64,000 bases of DNA from JAJDFU01 sp964595955 (GCA_964595955.1 CAZQSF010000004.1:17012-81011), one strand, 5' to 3'. Positions 1 to 9,064 are shown, numbered from the stretch's first letter. The notes: generated by a model not told the origin, from the letters alone. A program made the numbers and translations.

Positions 1-1
1 C

Positions 2-142
2 CTCATGGCTTTTCAAGGATACAAGTACGACGAGATCGCCGATGAGTTGGACGCGCCTCTGGGTACGATCAAGAGCCGCATTTTCTTTGCCCGCAAGAAG
101 TTGCAGAAAATGTACAAGACGCGTTTTAAAGAGCGCGCCTGA
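2..142 (+). CDS. ECF-type RNA polymerase sigma factor, C-terminal end (partial)
   Basis: Only the last 46 codons are present; the gene enters from the left edge. The visible part is a sigma region 4 helix-turn-helix: a helix around KYDEIADEL, a turn, then the recognition helix TIKSRIFFARKKLQ, which in this family contacts the -35 element. The phrase GTIKSR(I/V)xxARKKL is typical of extracytoplasmic-function sigma factors of the RpoE/SigW type. It ends in a basic tail and is followed about 30 bases later by a strong GC-rich hairpin. Which regulon it controls cannot be told because regions 1-3 and any anti-sigma gene lie outside the window. Confidence 0.85.
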   Translation, partial: LMAFQGYKYDEIADELDAPLGTIKSRIFFARKKLQKMYKTRFKERA

Positions 143-171
143 GGCCCGGGCCATGCCCTGCACCTGCGAGG

Positions 172-205
172 GGGGCCGCTGGAACAGTTCCGGCGGCCCC
201 TCTTC
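172..205 (+). terminator. Probable terminator of the sigma-factor gene
   Basis: An 8-bp GC-only stem (172-179 with 193-200) encloses a smaller GGAAC/GTTCC palindrome, making a long nearly continuous hairpin. It is followed by a weak T-rich stretch (TCTTCATTT). It lies 30 bases after the sigma-factor stop. The remaining stretch up to 334 holds nothing I can recognise. Confidence 0.6.
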
Positions 206-334
206 ATTTATGGTGAGCTTGAACAGGGGCGATTTCGCTAGCAACCTCCCGGTAAGGGGTATTCCTGGCCTTTACCTTCCACAATCTGAGGTTTGGACAT
301 TCAGCGACCAGCTCAATCCTAGCCTCACGTTCAC

Positions 335-1063
335 TTACTGAGCGCCCGTATCGTCCGAGCGCCAGATACCTCCGGGGCGATTTTGGGATTCGGCTTCCCG
401 TTGCCTTCGCGTTTTGTCAAAGGTGTCCCTGGGGAGAAAGGGCCGGGAAGGCGTGGCCTCTTCTTCCTCCCAACTGTAGACCGGTCTTTCTTCGTCCTGC
501 TCGATCTGCCCCTTAAACCAGTAGGCCACAAAAATACCCACCAGGGTGCCGAGCAGGTGGCTTTCCCAGGAAATGCCGTCCTGGCCGGGCAGGATTCCCA
601 GAAACATGGATCCGTAGTAGAAAATGACCACCAGCGAAAGCACGATAGACTTCAGGCTGCGCCGGAAAATGCCGGTCCAGAATACAAAGGCGACCAGTCC
701 GTACACCACCCCCGAAGCGCCGACGTGAATAACGGGCCGGCCAAACAGCCAGACTGCGACGCCGGTGAGCAGGTAGATCATGAGGAAAGCCGGGACGGCG
801 ATGCGGCGGTAGAAGAAGAACAGGATGGCCGACAGGGCGACGTAGGGCACCGTATTGCTGATAAGGTGCGACCAGCTTCCATGCAGAAGGGGAGAGAGCA
901 ACACCCCCCTCAGCCCGATAACCGACCGGGGATAGAGCCCGAAAACGGTAAAGGACATACCCAGGGCCGTATTGACGATGTGTATGCCCCACATGAGCAG
1001 CAGGACGAACAGGGGGAGGTACAGTCGGGAAGGAATCAGCGGTTTGGCGTCGGCAGAATTCAA
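335..1063 (-). CDS. Rhomboid family intramembrane serine protease
   Basis: A polytopic membrane protein of 242 residues with the rhomboid signatures in order: an HGSWSHLISN motif at residues 61-70 (the conserved HxxxxHxxxN of TM2), GASG with the catalytic Ser at residue 117 (TM4), and the catalytic His at residue 169 in WESH (TM6). This Ser-His dyad cleaves transmembrane substrates within the inner membrane. The last ~55 residues are a charged, Glu- and Arg-rich cytoplasmic tail. Substrate unknown. It is followed on the same strand by nothing; pfkA lies 23 bases upstream in the same direction, so the two may be co-transcribed. Confidence 0.93.
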   Translation of the reverse strand: MNSADAKPLIPSRLYLPLFVLLLMWGIHIVNTALGMSFTVFGLYPRSVIGLRGVLLSPLLHGSWSHLISNTVPYVALSAILFFFYRRIAVPAFLMIYLLTGVAVWLFGRPVIHVGASGVVYGLVAFVFWTGIFRRSLKSIVLSLVVIFYYGSMFLGILPGQDGISWESHLLGTLVGIFVAYWFKGQIEQDEERPVYSWEEEEATPSRPFLPRDTFDKTRRQREAESQNRPGGIWRSDDTGAQ

Positions 1064-1086
1064 GCAGAGATCGTTTTCGTCAGGAT

Positions 1087-2061
1087 TTATGCTAATATAT
1101 CAACCATCTCCAACAGCATGGGGTTGATCTCCTGATGGTGTTTTGTGGCCAGTTCGAGGGGCGTAAGGGCCAATTGGTTGTTGATTTCACCAATCATGAG
1201 CCCGGATTTGCCGTCGAGTAAGGCCTGTACCGCGGCAATGCCCATTCGGCTGGCCCGCACCCGCTCCATGCAGGTAGGGCGCCCACCCCGCTGAATATGG
1301 CCCAGGATCGTAACCTTGATCTCGTACTGGCTGAATTTTTCCTTGACCTGCTCGGCTATGGTGAATGCACCGCCGGCGTCGTCTCCCTCGGCCACCACTA
1401 CAATACTCGAGTTTTTCTTTTTTCGAATGTACCCTTGTTCCAGCGTTTGGATCAGGTGTTCGATGTTGGTCTTGCTTTCCGGAACCAGAACGGCTTCCGC
1501 CCCCGTGGCAATCCCTGCGCGCAGGGCGATAAAACCGGCATCGCGGCCCATGACTTCCACAAAGAAGAGGCGATCGTGGGCGTTGGCCGTGTCTTTGATG
1601 TTGTCGATGGCATTCATAGCGGTGTTGATAGCCGTATCGTAGCCAATCGTGAAGTCGGTGCCGTACAGGTCATTGTCGATGGTGCCGGGGCAGCCCACCA
1701 TCTTGATGTCCGGGTATTCGGCCATAAAGACCTGGGCTCCCTTGAAGGTGCCGTCGCCACCGATGGCGACGATGCCTTCAATGCCCGCATCCTGGAGTTG
1801 GCGATAGGCTTTGGCGCGTCCGGCTTCGGTGCGGAAATCCCGGCTGCGTGCCGAGCGGAGAATGGTACCTCCCTGTTGGATGATCCCGCTTACCGATCCC
1901 TGTTCCATGGGAATGATATCCCCTTCGATCATGCCCTGATAGCCTCGGCGGATGCCGAAGACCTCCATTTGGTTGTGCAGCCCCATGCGCACGACGGCCC
2001 GGATACAGGCATTCATTCCCGGGGAATCTCCTCCCGAGGTGAAAACCGCAATTTTTTTCAT
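1087..2061 (-). CDS. pfkA: ATP-dependent 6-phosphofructokinase
   Basis: Phosphorylates fructose 6-phosphate to fructose 1,6-bisphosphate, the committed step of glycolysis, in the cytoplasm. At 324 residues it has the normal bacterial length. Visible motifs are GGDSPGMNA near the N terminus (ATP site), GGDGTF (Gly rather than Asp after GGD, which in this family indicates ATP rather than pyrophosphate as donor), PGTIDND with the catalytic Asp, and GHIQRGG near the C terminus. The ATG start sits right before the KKIAVFTSGGDSPG beta strand, as in homologues. A rhomboid gene follows closely on the same strand. Confidence 0.96.
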   Translation of the reverse strand: MKKIAVFTSGGDSPGMNACIRAVVRMGLHNQMEVFGIRRGYQGMIEGDIIPMEQGSVSGIIQQGGTILRSARSRDFRTEAGRAKAYRQLQDAGIEGIVAIGGDGTFKGAQVFMAEYPDIKMVGCPGTIDNDLYGTDFTIGYDTAINTAMNAIDNIKDTANAHDRLFFVEVMGRDAGFIALRAGIATGAEAVLVPESKTNIEHLIQTLEQGYIRKKKNSSIVVVAEGDDAGGAFTIAEQVKEKFSQYEIKVTILGHIQRGGRPTCMERVRASRMGIAAVQALLDGKSGLMIGEINNQLALTPLELATKHHQEINPMLLEMVDILA

Positions 2062-2275
2062 AAGCTGAGTTTAGTCCGCCAAAGGCGGGTTTTAGGATGT
2101 TTCGCATTCGAACGCTGTCACATAACCCCCTATTCGTTTTAAGGGGGAGGGCTCCTGCCCAACGCGCCTTTGCTCTATCATCGCGCCTGCTGCCGAAGCT
2201 TATTCAGCGCACAAGGCCCGCCAGAACAGCTGCCTCAAAACAACAAAAAACTTGCGGGGCAGAGCGCTATGTACA

Positions 2276-2365
2276 ATCTCAAAAGTAATGAAGGGGTGTT
2301 CCCGTGTGCAATCCACCACGCCCACACTCAAACGCACACCGCAAAACCTTCGGCTTTGCACTTAG
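2276..2365 (-). repeat. Dispersed intergenic repeat, copy 1
   Basis: Read on the minus strand this 90-bp segment is 87% identical (78 of 90 aligned positions) to the segment at 51850-51945 on the plus strand; the second copy carries a 6-bp insertion. It starts inside the stop codon of the preceding minus-strand gene and contains the hairpin GCAAAGCC-GAA-GGTTTTGC, which is preserved in the other copy with a pair-conserving change. It occupies much of the 300-base gap between the hypothetical gene and pfkA. No coding potential or transposase is evident. Confidence 0.7.
2280..2287 (-). promoter_or_regulatory. Possible -7 element upstream of pfkA
   Basis: The minus strand reads TACTTTTG, a full match to the Bacteroidota -7 consensus TAnnTTTG. 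It would give a leader of about 210 bases for pfkA, which is long, and no -33 TTTG is seen at the right spacing. It falls inside the dispersed repeat, so it may be coincidental. Confidence 0.3.
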
Positions 2366-2970
2366 CGGCTAAATTTTCGCCTGACGGTTCGCACGAAGTC
2401 GCGAGCGATCTCCTCGCGCTCTTCGTTCAGCCATTCGTACTGATCGGCCATTTGTTCGAGGTAGTGCTTGGCTTCCTGAAAATGATCGTATTGGTCGAGC
2501 AGGTACAGCGCCCTTTCGAAGGTGTTGTTGTCGCCGCCGAAAAGCTCATTGGTGTACAGCAGGCGGTCGTTGATCGTGAATGCTTTCCGCAAATCGGCTA
2601 TCGGACTGTTGCTGAGCTTATCACCCAATTCGTTGGTTCGGGGCTGTTCGAAGAGCTTGCCCATAGAGGCATGCCCACCCGTTGTGGCCGGTGGCTCGGG
2701 CCGCTCGGGTTGCGGGTCGGGCGGCGGGGGCGTATATACCGGAGTCCTTGTTGCCGGGGGCTCGGGCTCCCGGGGCGGCGCCGGGGGAGGCTGAACATCC
2801 GGCCTGTCCGGTTGTGGGCTCGGGGAATCCTGGAAGGCTTCGTAAAGCTGGCGAATGTAGCTCAGCATGAGATCTCGCTCAATGGGCTCGGGAGGAGTGT
2901 CGGCAGCGGCCAGGCTGCGGTACATGCCGTTAATTTTTTCCAGGAGAAGCCCGATCTTGTCTTTGTCCAT
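2362..2970 (-). CDS. Conserved hypothetical protein with proline-rich linker
   Basis: A predicted soluble 202-residue protein in three parts: an N-terminal helical segment (MDKDKIGLLLEKINGMYRS..., residues 1-60), a Pro-rich low-complexity linker (roughly 65-115) and a conserved C-terminal helical domain starting FTINDRLLYTNELFGGDN. That C-terminal pattern resembles, from memory, a widespread Bacteroidota hypothetical family without assigned function. I chose the start at MDKDKIG because a -7 promoter element lies 36 bases upstream; the longer reading frame would run through that promoter. Divergent from tdk. Function unknown. Confidence 0.8.
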   Translation of the reverse strand: MDKDKIGLLLEKINGMYRSLAAADTPPEPIERDLMLSYIRQLYEAFQDSPSPQPDRPDVQPPPAPPREPEPPATRTPVYTPPPPDPQPERPEPPATTGGHASMGKLFEQPRTNELGDKLSNSPIADLRKAFTINDRLLYTNELFGGDNNTFERALYLLDQYDHFQEAKHYLEQMADQYEWLNEEREEIARDFVRTVRRKFSR

Positions 2971-3005
2971 ATATGGGGTTTTGTTCCGAGCAGTAACTCG
3001 CCTTG

Positions 3006-3013
3006 CAAATATA
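3006..3013 (-). promoter_or_regulatory. Bacteroidota -7 element for the hypothetical gene
   Basis: The minus strand reads TATATTTG (consensus TAnnTTTG), 36 bases before the chosen ATG. A transcript would start near 3000. No clear -33 TTTG is visible. It supports the shorter start of the downstream gene. Confidence 0.55.
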
Positions 3014-3111
3014 AGGAGTTGGACTATTGATGCGGACTCTCTATTTTGGCTGCCGTCCTGTCTTCGGCTACTCAAGGTGGATCGGCCCACCGAAAATCCA
3101 GCGCAAACCCA

Positions 3112-3714
3112 ATGTTTTTAGAACCTCATTTCAAAGGACAGCGTAGCGGATGGATCGAAGTAATCTGCGGGTCTATGTTTTCGGGTAAGACCGAAGAACT
3201 CATCCGGCGGCTGAGCCGTGCGCAGATCGCTCATCAGGAAGTGTTGGTCGTCAAGCCGGCTCTGGATACCCGCTACCACAAAGACCGGGTCGTCTCGCAC
3301 AATGCCAACCATCTGGAGGCGACGCCCATAGCGCATTCCGAAGAGCTTCTCGACCTGGTTCGCGACGTGGAGGTATTGGGCATTGACGAGGCCCAGTTTT
3401 TCGATATGGATCTTCACCGGCACTGCCAGGAGCTGGCGATGCAAGGCGTACGCGTGGTTGCAGCCGGCCTTGACATGGATTACCGGGGCCAACCCTTCGG
3501 TCCCATGCCTCTGCTGCTGGCCGTAGCCGAATACATCACCAAGGTGCACGCCATTTGCCAGCATTGCGGCAATCTGGCCACCCATTCCTATCGCCTGGTG
3601 CCGGATACCGAAGCCGTCCTGTTGGGTGAACGAGATGTCTACGAGGCCCGTTGCCGGACCTGCTTCGCTATGGGCAATATCCTGCCCCTTAAGCCTGCCC
3701 GGCGGAAGGGATAA
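3112..3714 (+). CDS. tdk: Thymidine kinase
   Basis: Salvage enzyme that phosphorylates thymidine with ATP, type II (bacterial) TK family, 200 residues. The Walker A loop GSMFSGKT lies about 20 residues from the start, the Walker B-like GIDEAQFFD follows, and the C-terminal zinc ribbon has CQHC and CRTC cysteine pairs framing the thymidine-binding lasso. The ATG before FLEPHFKGQ gives the usual short N-terminal extension before the P-loop; the longer in-frame reading (from 3046) has no family support. Followed by a 262-base gap before purH. Confidence 0.95.
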   Translation: MFLEPHFKGQRSGWIEVICGSMFSGKTEELIRRLSRAQIAHQEVLVVKPALDTRYHKDRVVSHNANHLEATPIAHSEELLDLVRDVEVLGIDEAQFFDMDLHRHCQELAMQGVRVVAAGLDMDYRGQPFGPMPLLLAVAEYITKVHAICQHCGNLATHSYRLVPDTEAVLLGERDVYEARCRTCFAMGNILPLKPARRKG

Positions 3715-3943
3715 AGGGAAAGCCCGCCGACTTGCGGCAGGCCGTCCGTGCATGAGTCCATACCGGGCGTTTTCACAGCTTCAGGCCGGTAAAGTGGGCA
3801 TTTTGGATAAGTTCCAATTCCAAAATACGTATAGCCGGACAGGGCGCGAAGCCTCTTTTTTCCAAAAGTCAGGATTCCGATTCTCGCTCGAAGGCAGGCC
3901 GGCGTCTGCCGGGCAGGTCCCGGTCTTTTACCCGGAAAATGGC

Positions 3944-3951
3944 TAGCTTTG
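3944..3951 (+). promoter_or_regulatory. Bacteroidota -7 element for purH
   Basis: TAGCTTTG matches TAnnTTTG and lies 25 bases before the purH ATG, giving a short leader. No convincing -33 TTTG at 19-21 bases upstream. The rest of the tdk-purH gap shows nothing recognisable. Confidence 0.5.
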
Positions 3952-3976
3952 CCCTTCCTTCTGAAAGCCAACTGAC

Positions 3977-5503
3977 ATGGAGCCAATAACCATCAAGACC
4001 GCCCTCATCTCCGTATATACCAAAGAGGGGCTGGACCCCGTACTGGATGAATTGCAGCGGATGGGCGTCCGGCTACTTTCCACCGGCGGTACCCAGCAAT
4101 ACATTCGGCAACGCGGACTTGAGGTGGAAGCGGTGGAGGATCTCACGGGTTATCCCTCCATTCTGGACGGACGGGTAAAAACCTTGCATCCCAAGGTGTT
4201 CGGAGGCATTTTGGCTCGTCGTGAGTCCGGTCACCTCCAGCAATTGGAATCTTACGATATACCCCCCATCGACCTGGTCATCGTAGATCTCTATCCCTTT
4301 GAGGATACGGTGGCTCAAACGGAGGACGAAGCGGCCATTATCGAAAAGATCGACATCGGCGGCATCGCCCTGATTCGGGCGGCGGCCAAAAACTACCGGG
4401 ATGTGCTCATCGTACCTTCTCGAAGCGACTACGGGCCCTTGCTCGAACTGCTGCGCGAAAAAAAGGGCCGGACCCACCTGGACGATCGCCGGGCTTTTGC
4501 CAGCCGGGCATTTGCTACCTCTTCGCATTATGACACGGCCATTTTCCAGTACTTCAATCGCGATGGAGGCGAGCTTCAATTCAAGCGGAGCGAGGCCGAG
4601 GCCTTGCCCCTGCGTTACGGAGAAAATCCCCACCAGCGAGGCGTTTTTTACGGACGACTGGAGGATCAGTTCGAGCATCTGGGCGGCAAGGCGCTGTCGT
4701 ACAACAATTTGGTGGACATAGACGCTGCGGTAGGCCTCATGGCCGAGTTTGCCGAAGACGAGCCCACCTTCGGCATACTGAAGCACACCAACCCCTGCGG
4801 GGTAGCCAGCCGGGCCAGCCTGCAGGAAGCCTGGCAGGCCGCTCTGGCCTGCGATCCAGTCTCCGCCTTCGGCGGCATCCTCATTGCTAACCGGCCGTTG
4901 GACCTGGCCACGGCTCAGGAGATCGACAACATCTTTTACGAGGTACTCATCGCTCCCGGCTTCGAACCGGACGCCCTGGCCCATTTGCAGCAGAAGAGCA
5001 AGCGCATCCTACTGCGCATCAAACATTTTGAACTGGCGGCCAAGAGCTTCCGCTCCTTGTTGCACGGTGTCATTGAGCAGGATACCGATCGCAGGACCGA
5101 AAGCCGGTCCGACATGGAGCAAGTCACCGAAAAGGCACCGGAAGCCTCCCACTGGGACGACCTCGTATTTGCCAACAAATGCGTAAAACACCTCAAGTCC
5201 AATGCCATTGCCCTGGCCAAGGGTAAGCAACTGATCGGTATGGGATGCGGCCAGACGTCCCGGGTGGATGCCCTCAAGCAGGCCATTGCCAAAGCGAGGG
5301 CTTTTGATTTTGACCCCAAGGGCAGCGCGATGGCCTCCGACGCCTTCTTCCCGTTTGCCGACAGTGTGGAACTCGCCCATCAGGCCGGGGTCATGGCCGT
5401 CGTTCAGCCCGGAGGCTCTATTCGCGATAAAGACAGCATTGCCTATTGCAATGCCCATGGCCTGGCCATGGTATTTACGGGCGTTCGGCATTTTCGCCAC
5501 TAG
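3977..5503 (+). CDS. purH: Bifunctional AICAR formyltransferase / IMP cyclohydrolase
   Basis: Catalyses the last two steps of de novo IMP synthesis. At 508 residues it has the family's usual size. The N-terminal MGS-like IMP cyclohydrolase domain (about 1-200) shows LLSTGGTQQYIR and ILDGRVKTLHPKVFGGIL; the C-terminal formyltransferase domain shows LRYGENPHQ, KHTNPCGVA and the closing SDAFFPFADS ... MVFTGVRHFRH. The Lys-His of KHTNPCG is the formyl-transfer centre in this family. The coaX gene starts five bases after the stop, so these are probably one transcript. Confidence 0.97.
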   Translation: MEPITIKTALISVYTKEGLDPVLDELQRMGVRLLSTGGTQQYIRQRGLEVEAVEDLTGYPSILDGRVKTLHPKVFGGILARRESGHLQQLESYDIPPIDLVIVDLYPFEDTVAQTEDEAAIIEKIDIGGIALIRAAAKNYRDVLIVPSRSDYGPLLELLREKKGRTHLDDRRAFASRAFATSSHYDTAIFQYFNRDGGELQFKRSEAEALPLRYGENPHQRGVFYGRLEDQFEHLGGKALSYNNLVDIDAAVGLMAEFAEDEPTFGILKHTNPCGVASRASLQEAWQAALACDPVSAFGGILIANRPLDLATAQEIDNIFYEVLIAPGFEPDALAHLQQKSKRILLRIKHFELAAKSFRSLLHGVIEQDTDRRTESRSDMEQVTEKAPEASHWDDLVFANKCVKHLKSNAIALAKGKQLIGMGCGQTSRVDALKQAIAKARAFDFDPKGSAMASDAFFPFADSVELAHQAGVMAVVQPGGSIRDKDSIAYCNAHGLAMVFTGVRHFRH

Positions 5504-5508
5504 CGGTT

Positions 5509-6267
5509 ATGGCCATGCCTGATCCAGCGCTCAATCTGGTCTTGGATATTGGGAATACGCGGGTGAAGACCGGCCTTTTTCGCGGAGCCGAACTGCTGGA
5601 GAGCCGGCAGCTCTTTCACTGGGGAAAAAGGGAATTCTTGCAGGCTTTGACCAACCCTTCCGTCCGTTATCTGCTCTATTCTACGGTAGCCGATCCGCTG
5701 CCGGCCAGCTGGTTGGCGGAAGCCGGAAGGCCTCTGGAAGTGCTGGAGCTGACCGATCAAACGGCCTTGCCCTTCGAAAACACCTACCGAACGCCGAAGA
5801 CCCTGGGAAAAGATCGCCTGGCGGCTGTGGCTGGAGCCATGGAGCTCTGTCCCGGACAGTTTGTGCTGGTCGTGGATGCCGGTACGTGCATCACCTACGA
5901 CCTGCTCACTGCTGAAGGCACATACCTGGGCGGAAACATCAGCCCGGGCCTGTACATGCGCTACCGGGCGATGCACGCCTTTACCTCCCGTCTTCCCCAG
6001 GTGCAGGCGCAAGAGTTGCCTTCTTCCTGGATTGGGAGCAGCACCACCGAGGCCCTTCAAAACGGGGGCCTCTGGGGGCTGGTGTGGGAGTTGGAAGGCT
6101 TTCGAGATCGGGCCCGGCAGGAGTTCGGCCCTGTGGAGACGATCCTAACGGGCGGAGATGCGGAGGTTTTGGCTAAGTATGTGAAAAGCGAGATATTTGT
6201 GTGCCCGCATTTGGTACTCATTGGTCTCAATAAAATATTACGGCATAATGTGGAAGGCTTGGATTAA
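5509..6267 (+). CDS. coaX: Type III pantothenate kinase
   Basis: First enzyme of coenzyme A biosynthesis, phosphorylating pantothenate; CoaX-type ASKHA-fold kinase of 252 residues. Motifs are DIGNTRVKTGLF near the start (phosphate 1), GKDRLAAVAGA, VDAGTCITYDLL and GGNISPGLYMRYRAM. The ATG chosen lies immediately after the purH stop; the longer frame overlaps purH. The next gene starts inside its last 20 bases, so purH, coaX and the outer-membrane gene appear translationally linked. Coupling of coaX to an outer-membrane/TPR gene pair resembles what I recall from other Bacteroidota. Confidence 0.95.
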   Translation: MAMPDPALNLVLDIGNTRVKTGLFRGAELLESRQLFHWGKREFLQALTNPSVRYLLYSTVADPLPASWLAEAGRPLEVLELTDQTALPFENTYRTPKTLGKDRLAAVAGAMELCPGQFVLVVDAGTCITYDLLTAEGTYLGGNISPGLYMRYRAMHAFTSRLPQVQAQELPSSWIGSSTTEALQNGGLWGLVWELEGFRDRARQEFGPVETILTGGDAEVLAKYVKSEIFVCPHLVLIGLNKILRHNVEGLD

Positions 6268-7636
6268 GCTGGCGGTGATGGGAATCCTGCTGGGCAGTGC
6301 GTTGGTGTCCGCCTGGGGCCAAAGCTCGGATATTCGTCCCAAACTCAACTCTCCCTATTCGCGGCTGGGGCTGGGCGACCCGGTGGCTCCGTACTATACT
6401 GCCCAGGCGGGCATGGCCGGCCTGAGCGCCGCCATTCGCACGCCCGCCTACCTCAATCTGGTCAATCCGGCCTCGCTGGCCTATCAGCGCGTTACATCCT
6501 TCGAACTGGGGATTTTCGCCCAGTTTTCCAGCCTGGAGTCCAATCGCGATCGCAACAATTTCTGGAGCGGCAATCTGAACTACATGGCGCTGGGCTTCCC
6601 GCTGAAGAACCCCATCAATAAAGCCATGGAGCCCATTCCGTCGCCTTTTCAGTGGGGCATGGCACTCGCCCTGCAGCCATACACCAATGTGGGTTACAAT
6701 GTCATCTCTGAGGAAGAGGTGGGCGACCTGGGACTGACGACGACCAACTTCAAGGGTTCGGGCGGCACCTACCGGTTGATGTGGAGCAACGGCTGGAGCT
6801 ATAAGAACTTTGCAGTGGGGCTCAACCTGGGCTATTTGTTCGGCAAATTGACCAACAGCCGCCGCATTGTGTTCGACAGCCTTGCCTTCAGCTACAATAC
6901 AGAGTTTTCGGACGATATCTCCGTGAGTGGCTTTGTTTGGAATGCCGGCATCATGTACACTCACGACTTCAAGCAACCCGACGAAAACGGCATACCGGTA
7001 CCTAGCGGAAAGCGGCTCATTTTCGGCGCCTACGGCAATACTGCCACCGGGTTTAGCACCAACAGTTCCCGCTTTTTCTGGCGCGACAACCTCAATTTGC
7101 TTCAGCTGGACACCATCGTCTTTGAAGAAGACATACGCGAACGGGGGCGCCTGCCCCTGGAGTTTTCCGCCGGCGTTACCTATGAGCAGATTGACAAGCT
7201 CAGAGTGGGCGTAGAATATCAGTTCGGTCAGTGGAGCCAGTACTTCAATGAAGCCAAGAACGAAGGGCCGGACGATAGCGATGAAGGCGGCACCTCTATC
7301 GCTTTTGACAACTCCTGGCGCATTGCCCTGGGTGGGGAGTACATACCGGATATAAAGAGCTACAACAATTACCTCAAGCGAATGGCTTACCGGATCGGCT
7401 TCTTCTACGGGACGGATCCACGGCTGGTGAACGGCAGTACCCTGACGAGCTATGGCGCCAGCTTTGGCCTCGGCTTTCCCGTGGTCATGCCGCGCGGAAC
7501 CACCTCCTTCATTCAGTTTGCCGTGGAGGCCGGACGGTTCGGCACCATCGAAGCCCTCCGGGAGACCTATGTTCGCATGACCGTCGGGTTTACCCTCAAC
7601 GATAATTCCTGGTTTTTCAAACGCAAATTCAACTGA
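6248..7636 (+). CDS. Outer-membrane beta-barrel protein (FadL-like, Bacteroidota-specific)
   Basis: A 462-residue exported protein: signal peptide MWKAWIKLAVMGILLGSALVSAWGQ cut to a mature chain that alternates aromatic and polar residues in predicted beta strands and ends in an aromatic C-terminal strand (GFTLNDNSWFFKRKFN). The early segment SPYSRLGLGDP, followed by an Asn-Pro-Ala-Ser pattern, is typical of a conserved Bacteroidota outer-membrane family that I know from the position after coaX. The start codon lies 20 bases inside coaX. Likely a transport or envelope barrel; substrate unknown. Confidence 0.8.
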   Translation: MWKAWIKLAVMGILLGSALVSAWGQSSDIRPKLNSPYSRLGLGDPVAPYYTAQAGMAGLSAAIRTPAYLNLVNPASLAYQRVTSFELGIFAQFSSLESNRDRNNFWSGNLNYMALGFPLKNPINKAMEPIPSPFQWGMALALQPYTNVGYNVISEEEVGDLGLTTTNFKGSGGTYRLMWSNGWSYKNFAVGLNLGYLFGKLTNSRRIVFDSLAFSYNTEFSDDISVSGFVWNAGIMYTHDFKQPDENGIPVPSGKRLIFGAYGNTATGFSTNSSRFFWRDNLNLLQLDTIVFEEDIRERGRLPLEFSAGVTYEQIDKLRVGVEYQFGQWSQYFNEAKNEGPDDSDEGGTSIAFDNSWRIALGGEYIPDIKSYNNYLKRMAYRIGFFYGTDPRLVNGSTLTSYGASFGLGFPVVMPRGTTSFIQFAVEAGRFGTIEALRETYVRMTVGFTLNDNSWFFKRKFN

Positions 7637-7638
7637 TC

Positions 7639-9045
7639 ATGATCAAGTTCAGCCGCTTTTTTCTTATCCCGGTTTTCGTAGCACTGGCTATGCTATCTGC
7701 CTGGGCCCAGTGTGAAACCTGGACCGGAAAACCGAATGAAGACGATATCACCGACGCACACGTGACGTATCGCCAGTACGTAAAAGACAAGCAGGCCAAG
7801 GATCTGACCGAGTTGGATCCCGAAAGCTTTAAAATCGCATTCAACGCCTGGGAAAAGGCCTTTAAAGCTGCACCCGCCGCCGACGGTACCCGTCCGTTTC
7901 ACTTTATTGACGGGCGGAAGCTCCTCAAGGCAAAAATTTTGATGACAACTGACGAGGCGGAGAAAAAGGAACTGGGGCAGCGCGTCATTGCCATTTACGA
8001 TCAGCAGATCCAGTGCTTTCCCAAGGAGGAAGCTTTCCTGTTGGGTAGAAAAGCCTACGACATGTTCTACACGCCGGGCTACGGCTACTCCGTAGATACC
8101 TACCAGGCCTTCAAGAAAGCCATTGAAAAGGGCGGAAACAATACGGAGTATATCGTACTCGATCCGCTGGGGCAGCTGATGGCCTACCTGTTTCCCAAAG
8201 GCAAAGTGAACCCCCAAGAGACGCAGCAGATCCTGGAAAAAGCCATCGATATAGCCGACTACAACATCGAAAACAACGAGACCTACAGCGAGTACTACGA
8301 TGCGGGCAAGGCCAATATGCAGCGCCACCTGGCTGAGGTAGAGGACGACATTTTCGATTGCGAATACTTCAAACGCAAGCTCCTGCCCAAATACGAGGAG
8401 AACAAGGAGGACTTCGATGTAGTGAAATACGTGCTGGTTAAGCTCCGCACCTCGGGCTGCGATACCACCTCGGCGGAGATTTCGGCCATCAATGACCAAT
8501 ACCGAAAATTGGCCACGGAGATCAATACCGAGCTGGAAGCCAAACGCAGGGCCGAAAACCCCGGCTATGATGCTTCTCAGCTGCAGAAGGAGGGCAAGTA
8601 CAACGAGGCTATCGCTCGCTATGAGGAGGCCATTTCCCAGGAAGATGATCCTGAAAAACTGGCTCAGTTCTACTACAGCATCGCCTTTATTCAGACCTGG
8701 CAGCTGGGTAAATATTCGGCGGCTCGGGAAAATGCGCGCAAAGCGGCCAGCTATCGCGAGGGCTGGGGCAAACCCTACATCCTCATCGGCGATATGTATG
8801 CCCGAACGGCCCGCAGCTGCGGCGACGACTGGAACCAGCGCATGGCGATCATCGCCGCAATTGAGAAGTGGCAGTACGCTCGCAGTATCGACGGCAGCGT
8901 GTCCGATGATGCCAGCGGCAAGATTGGCCAGTATTCAGGCTCGCTTCCCGAAAAACAGGACGGCTTCATGCGCGGCATCAAAGCGGGCTCCAAACAGGCC
9001 GTAAATTGCTGGATAGGCGAGACGGTCACGGTTCGCTTTAAATAG
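7639..9045 (+). CDS. Secreted TPR-containing protein (paralogue 1)
   Basis: A 468-residue exported helical protein with a signal peptide ending near SAWAQ. The body is rich in tetratricopeptide-like helices, clearest near the C terminus (YNEAIARYEEAISQEDDPEKLAQ). It starts two bases after the outer-membrane gene. It is paralogous to the next gene: both share APAADG, an EEAxxxxDDPEK segment, WGxPYIxIG and a C-terminal NCWI/GCWI motif. Probably an envelope scaffold in the same unit as the barrel protein. Exact role unknown. Confidence 0.8.
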   Translation: MIKFSRFFLIPVFVALAMLSAWAQCETWTGKPNEDDITDAHVTYRQYVKDKQAKDLTELDPESFKIAFNAWEKAFKAAPAADGTRPFHFIDGRKLLKAKILMTTDEAEKKELGQRVIAIYDQQIQCFPKEEAFLLGRKAYDMFYTPGYGYSVDTYQAFKKAIEKGGNNTEYIVLDPLGQLMAYLFPKGKVNPQETQQILEKAIDIADYNIENNETYSEYYDAGKANMQRHLAEVEDDIFDCEYFKRKLLPKYEENKEDFDVVKYVLVKLRTSGCDTTSAEISAINDQYRKLATEINTELEAKRRAENPGYDASQLQKEGKYNEAIARYEEAISQEDDPEKLAQFYYSIAFIQTWQLGKYSAARENARKAASYREGWGKPYILIGDMYARTARSCGDDWNQRMAIIAAIEKWQYARSIDGSVSDDASGKIGQYSGSLPEKQDGFMRGIKAGSKQAVNCWIGETVTVRFK

Positions 9046-9064
9046 CCCGTTTTCTCTGACTTTT

